Assembly: GCA_027604665.1 (NCBI GenBank)
Contig: JADGIZ010000520.1
Span: 1-12,425 of the forward strand
Origin: Polyrhizophydium stewartii
Lineage: Eukaryota; Chytridiomycota; Chytridiomycetes; Rhizophydiales
Reading direction: 5' to 3'
Length of the DNA: 12,425 nucleotides
Positions 9,701 through 12,425 of this stretch are shown here, in pieces. How positions within the stretch are numbered: the first letter of the stretch is position 1; every line of letters starts with the position of its first letter. Under the pieces are notes generated by a model, which was not told the origin of the DNA, searched no databases, and saw nothing but the letters and a program-made list of their open reading frames with translations. The translations under genes and the position numbers were made by a program.

Positions 9701-10563
9701 CCAATACGCGCGTACCGCGGCCGTCGATGGTCCCCGGGGGCACGCCGCTGGCCGGCGGCGGCGGCAGCAGCGTTGGTGGTGGTGGCAGCGCGGCGATGCG
9801 CGAGGGCTTCTCGCGCGCAACACGAAGCAACAGCATGGCGCTTGGGCTTCCATCGATGCTCAAGACGTCGGCCATGCTCAGCGTGACTCCCGCGGCATCG
9901 TCGGCCGCATCATCGGCAGCAACATCCCCATCTGCAACAACGCCGCAAGGCTCGGACTGCCCAAGCCCCAAATCAAACCGCCAGCCGCCTGCTGCGCCGC
10001 CGCGCGGAAGACGGGCAAGCCTCGGGTCGCTGCCATCCGTGCTGCTGCCGATCCCACTCCCCGCGCCACTTCCGATGCTGCAAGCAGGCGTGACATCGCC
10101 GCCAACGCCGCCCGTGGCAGCAGGGACCTCTGCAGGCGCGATCCTGTCTCCATCATCGTCCGAGTCGTCGTCGCTCAACTTGAACCTCGCCGGCGTGTTG
10201 TCGGCCACGTCGCTGTCCGTGGACCGCACGCGGATACGGCGGCTGGGCATGACGCTGATCACGGTGCTGCAGCCGTTCCAGGGCCATGCCCTGTGCGAGC
10301 CGATGCTGCTGCTCGTGCGAGGACTGATCCGCGCCCTCGACAGCTCCGCGATGCCCGGCCTTCTCGACGCGCCGACGGCGCTGCGCGACTGGGCCCACAA
10401 GCTCATGGCCAATCCGGATGGCGACATGCGCTTCATGGTCGGCGTGCTGGCCATCAAGAGTTGGCGCGTCAGCGCCGAGTCTGCCGAGTGGGAGTCGGAG
10501 CGGCGGCTTGCCGAGCAGATCTTCACGGAGCTGGGGATAGAGGGGTGCCTGAAGATCCTGTAG
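3753..10563 (+). CDS. soluble adenylyl cyclase-like protein (tandem cyclase homology domains, P-loop NTPase, helical C-terminus)
   Basis: Exons: 3753-4196, 4491-4531, 4616-5921, 6004-6394, 6465-9053, 9135-9287, 9371-10563, giving 2038 residues with phases that agree at all six junctions. After a basic Ser/Gly-rich N-terminus, HLPKFVSKQV resembles the start of animal soluble cyclase (ADCY10). Cyclase domain 1 (about 112-350) has IEIVGYSAL at E116, where a metal-binding Asp is usual, and KMVGDTL with K162 and D166. Domain 2 (about 430-650) is divergent, with FINK at 594-597 followed by SIIVDSATY. The P-loop is GSQGSGKT (725-732); Walker B is IIIDDVQWMD (D1032/D1033). A low-complexity insert of roughly 200 residues lies between them. 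Then follow NTPase and TPR-like helical regions, a Ser/Pro/Gly-rich stretch (about 1744-1918) and a conserved-looking C-terminus. Family members make cAMP and respond to bicarbonate; activity here is doubtful. The start is uncertain: ATGs at 3420, 3549, 3555 and 3576 are also in frame. Intron 4197-4490 is unusually long (294 nt, donor GTTGGT). Confidence 0.85.
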
Positions 10564-10825
10564 AAAGGCGCGGATGCGTTCGCGCTCAATTATGCACGCA
10601 CAAAGCACACACAGCCACAAATGAACGTCGCCATGCACAAGGAACGGCGCTGGCTTGCACGCATTGGCACTTCGGCAGCGGCCGAATCGCGGCACGGTTG
10701 GACAGGCAGGTGCGGCACAGACCGAGCGACATTGCGCGCGCGACACGCGCGGCATATCAATGTGATTCAGTGGAGGCAACGGGAGAGAAGAGACAGATAT
10801 GGGGGCAGTGTGACAAGAGGCATGC
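10564..10825. other. intergenic region between convergent 3' ends
   Basis: The 262 bases separate the cyclase-like stop (10561-10563) from the kinase stop on the other strand (10828-10826). I see no AATAAA on either strand, no RNA gene and no convincing coding sequence. It contains an alternating purine-pyrimidine CG-rich tract near 10733-10751. It presumably holds both 3' untranslated regions with non-canonical poly(A) signals. Confidence 0.6.
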
Positions 10826-12425
10826 CTATTTCTTGACTCGCTTGATCAGGGGCATCAGGGTTGAGAGATTCGCGGCCATCTTGAGGAAAGGATGCTGGTT
10901 CGGGAGGGCGCAGCGTCAGCAAACAGCAGCAAAGCACACGCCCCAAAAGGGCCGAATCCCAGGCCAAGCAAGACACTTGCATCAAGAAGCTCTTCTGTTG
11001 TGGCGCGCTTGCCAACGTCGACTTCGAGGCACTTTCCGAGGAAGTGCTTGAACTGCGGCGAGAGCTTCTCGGGCTCCTTGAGGGTCGGTGTGCCGTTGGT
11101 TGCAATCAAGTACAGCGCCTTGAGGGGCTCCTCCTCGAGATACGGCGGCTCGCCCTCGATCATCTCGATGGCCATGATGCCGAGCGACCACACGTCGACC
11201 TTGTTGCCGTATTCTTTTTGCTTCACGACCTCGGGCGCCATCCAGTACGGCGTGCCCACCATGGTCGCGCGCTTGGAGCGCTCCTCGGATAGCTTGGCGC
11301 AGTAGCCAAAGTCGGCTGAGGAGCAAGGGGTCAGCTGGAAGCACGCCGTGCCGACCGAACGCGGGAGCACGGCAACTCACTGATCTTGACATGGCCCTGG
11401 GCGTCGAGCAGCACATTGTCCGACTTGATGTCGCGGTGGATGATGTTGCGCTTGTGCAGATGGTCGAGGCCCTTGACGGTCTGCGCGCGGCAAGGAAATC
11501 GGAGGAAGCGTTAGAGGCCATCAGTGGGTGGGGTCGACAGGCAGACAGAGCCACTTGCCTCTGCGCACACGGCGGCAATCTGAGGCTCCAGCATCTTGTT
11601 GTTGTCAATGACGTCCGTCAAAGGGCCGCCCTCCATGAGCTCCATGACGACCCAGAGGTCGCCTCGCACGAGAAAGCTGTCGAGGTAGTTGACGATGTTG
11701 GGATGCTGGCTCTCCCTCATAATGAGAATCTCGTTGACGATAAGCTCCTTGCGCGGCTGGTGCGCGAGATCCATCTGCTTGATGGCGACCTTTTGCTGGT
11801 TGATTGTGTTCCTGGCAATGAACACGGAGCCAGACGCGCTGTGGAGGGATGTCGACAAGAGGCGAGCCAAGTCAGATCGCAGCGGCGGTTCAGAGCCCAC
11901 GGTGCATTGGCGGGCTCGCACCCCTGTCCAATCTTCTTGATCTTTGTGTATAGAGTCGTCGGGTCGCTCTTGGACACAACGGAGCCTGAAGAGACACGGC
12001 GGCGCGGTCAGAGCCGTCGGTCAGCGGAGAGAGGCTCTCCAGGCGTCAAAATGGCGTCGGGCGTGGGACGCACGGAGCTTGTCCATGATCTGGGACTCGG
12101 ACAGAGTCGAAAGGCGCGGCTCCTTGGGCGGCTTCTTGCGCGGCTGGGCGGCCTGTTCGGCGGCCTTGGCGGCCTGTGCAGCAGCGGCAGCCTGCTCGGC
12201 AGCCTTGGCGGCCTGTGCGGCGGCGGCCTGCGCCGCGGCCGATGGCGACGTTGCGGCGACAACGTCGGGATTGACCCTGGACGAGACGGGTGGCGGCACA
12301 CGCTCCCTGGGCATGTCTTGGACCCCTGCTCGAGCCGGGACAGCGGGTGAGCGATCACGGGTGCTTGGGACAGGGGAGGCAGCGGCAGGCGCAGCGACGC
12401 ACTTGGGATGGGGGGCGGCTGGCGC
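10826..12425 (-). CDS. PAK-family (Cla4/Ste20-type) serine/threonine kinase, 3' part
   Basis: Visible exons in transcript order: right edge (or 12325)-12074, 11985-11922, 11838-11559, 11480-11381, 11315-10981, 10894-10826. The gene enters from the right edge. A Pro/Ala-rich linker leads to [22 protein letters not shown], then a full kinase domain: GQGASGSVF glycine loop, VAIKQMDL lysine, NEILIMRE helix C, HRDIKSDN catalytic loop, [32 protein letters not shown] and the end [26 protein letters not shown]. All catalytic residues are present. The activation segment and [13 protein letters not shown] are typical of fungal PAKs, which act downstream of Cdc42/Rac in polarity, septation and mating; any CRIB or PH domain would lie outside the window. 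Junctions at 11558/11481 and 10980/10895 fit the family sequence only with GC-AG introns. The 5'-most visible part may contain a further intron (12326-12402). Confidence 0.95.
10895..10980 (-). other. GC-AG intron (86 nt), last intron of the PAK gene
   Basis: Donor GAT|GCAAGT and acceptor ACCAG|CAT join ELLD directly to HPFLKMA in phase 0, the exact PAK C-terminal pattern. The only phase-compatible GT nearby (AGT|GTCTTG) would insert Ala-Ser into this conserved spot and is a poor donor. GCAAGT is the consensus of GC-type donors. A TTTGCTGAC branch-like motif lies upstream of the acceptor. Confidence 0.82.
11481..11558 (-). other. GC-AG intron (78 nt) in the PAK kinase domain
   Basis: Donor GAG|GCAAGT and acceptor CGCAG|ACC give [21 protein letters not shown], matching the family without gaps. 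The phase-compatible GT downstream (TCT|GTCTGC) would insert Ala-Ser-Gly-Ser in the middle of helix E. Like the last intron of the gene, it uses the ideal GC-donor hexamer. Confidence 0.85.
12148..12225 (-). repeat. two tandem 39-nt copies coding an alanine-rich segment
   Basis: Two adjacent imperfect 39-bp copies (12148-12186 and 12187-12225) encode repeats containing [10 protein letters not shown] in the linker upstream of the kinase domain. Length is a multiple of three, so copy number could vary without breaking the frame. The predicted product is a long Ala-rich helix with Lys/Glu/Gln spacing. Confidence 0.75.
12326..12402 (-). other. possible additional intron at the right edge of the PAK gene
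   Basis: A GTGCGT donor at 12402-12397 and a GAGCAG acceptor ending at 12326 would define a 77-nt intron, the typical size here. The frame is also open straight through the segment, which translates as Pro/Ala/Ser-rich linker, so the sequence alone does not decide. Confidence 0.35.

Noticed and set aside
9597..10589. 330-residue open frame on the - strand opposite the last cyclase-like exon
   Set aside because: The + frame joins in phase to the previous exon and ends in a plausible conserved tail. The - frame is low-complexity antisense.
10733..10751. Alternating CG tract as a Z-DNA or recombination signal
   Set aside because: It is short and interrupted, and such tracts are expected by chance at this GC content.
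1..12425. Mobile elements, CRISPR arrays, tRNA or rRNA genes
   Set aside because: I saw no transposase or reverse transcriptase motifs, no terminal repeats, no spaced direct repeats, and no tRNA- or rRNA-like sequence.

Overview
The window is eukaryotic nuclear DNA, very GC-rich and densely packed. It carries four protein genes interrupted by 19 short introns, mostly 57-122 nt with one of 294 nt. Nine introns use a GTGCG-type donor. The gene set points to an early-diverging, probably zoosporic (chytrid-like) fungus. The PAK kinase reads as fungal Cla4/Ste20-type. A three-repeat gelsolin/severin and a soluble-adenylyl-cyclase-like protein are not expected in Ascomycota or Basidiomycota. The lineage is an inference from gene content; I did not recognise the species.

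Layout: (1) the 3' part of a severin-type gelsolin gene on + (47-878), entered through the end of an intron; (2) a complete leukotriene A4 hydrolase / M1 aminopeptidase gene on - (990-3415, 8 exons, 619 aa), with a possible mitochondrial N-terminal extension up to 3538 or 3556; (3) a divergently transcribed large gene on + (about 3753-10563, 7 exons, about 2038 aa) coding for a soluble-adenylyl-cyclase-like protein with two cyclase homology domains, a P-loop NTPase and a helical C-terminal region; (4) the 3' part of a PAK-family kinase gene on - (10826 to the right edge, 6 visible exons), with a complete kinase domain.

Orientation is + - + -. Genes 1/2 and 3/4 converge with only 111 and 262 bases between stop codons, and genes 2/3 diverge from a 337-base region. 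The 1/2 junction holds an AATAAA signal on each strand, arranged as an inverted repeat.

The four genes do not form an operon or an evident pathway. Gelsolin and PAK are both known actin/morphogenesis factors. The cyclase-like protein would belong to cAMP signalling if active, but its catalytic residues look eroded. The most notable observations are this degenerate cyclase, two GC-AG introns in the kinase gene, the back-to-back poly(A) element and the palindrome-bearing divergent region.
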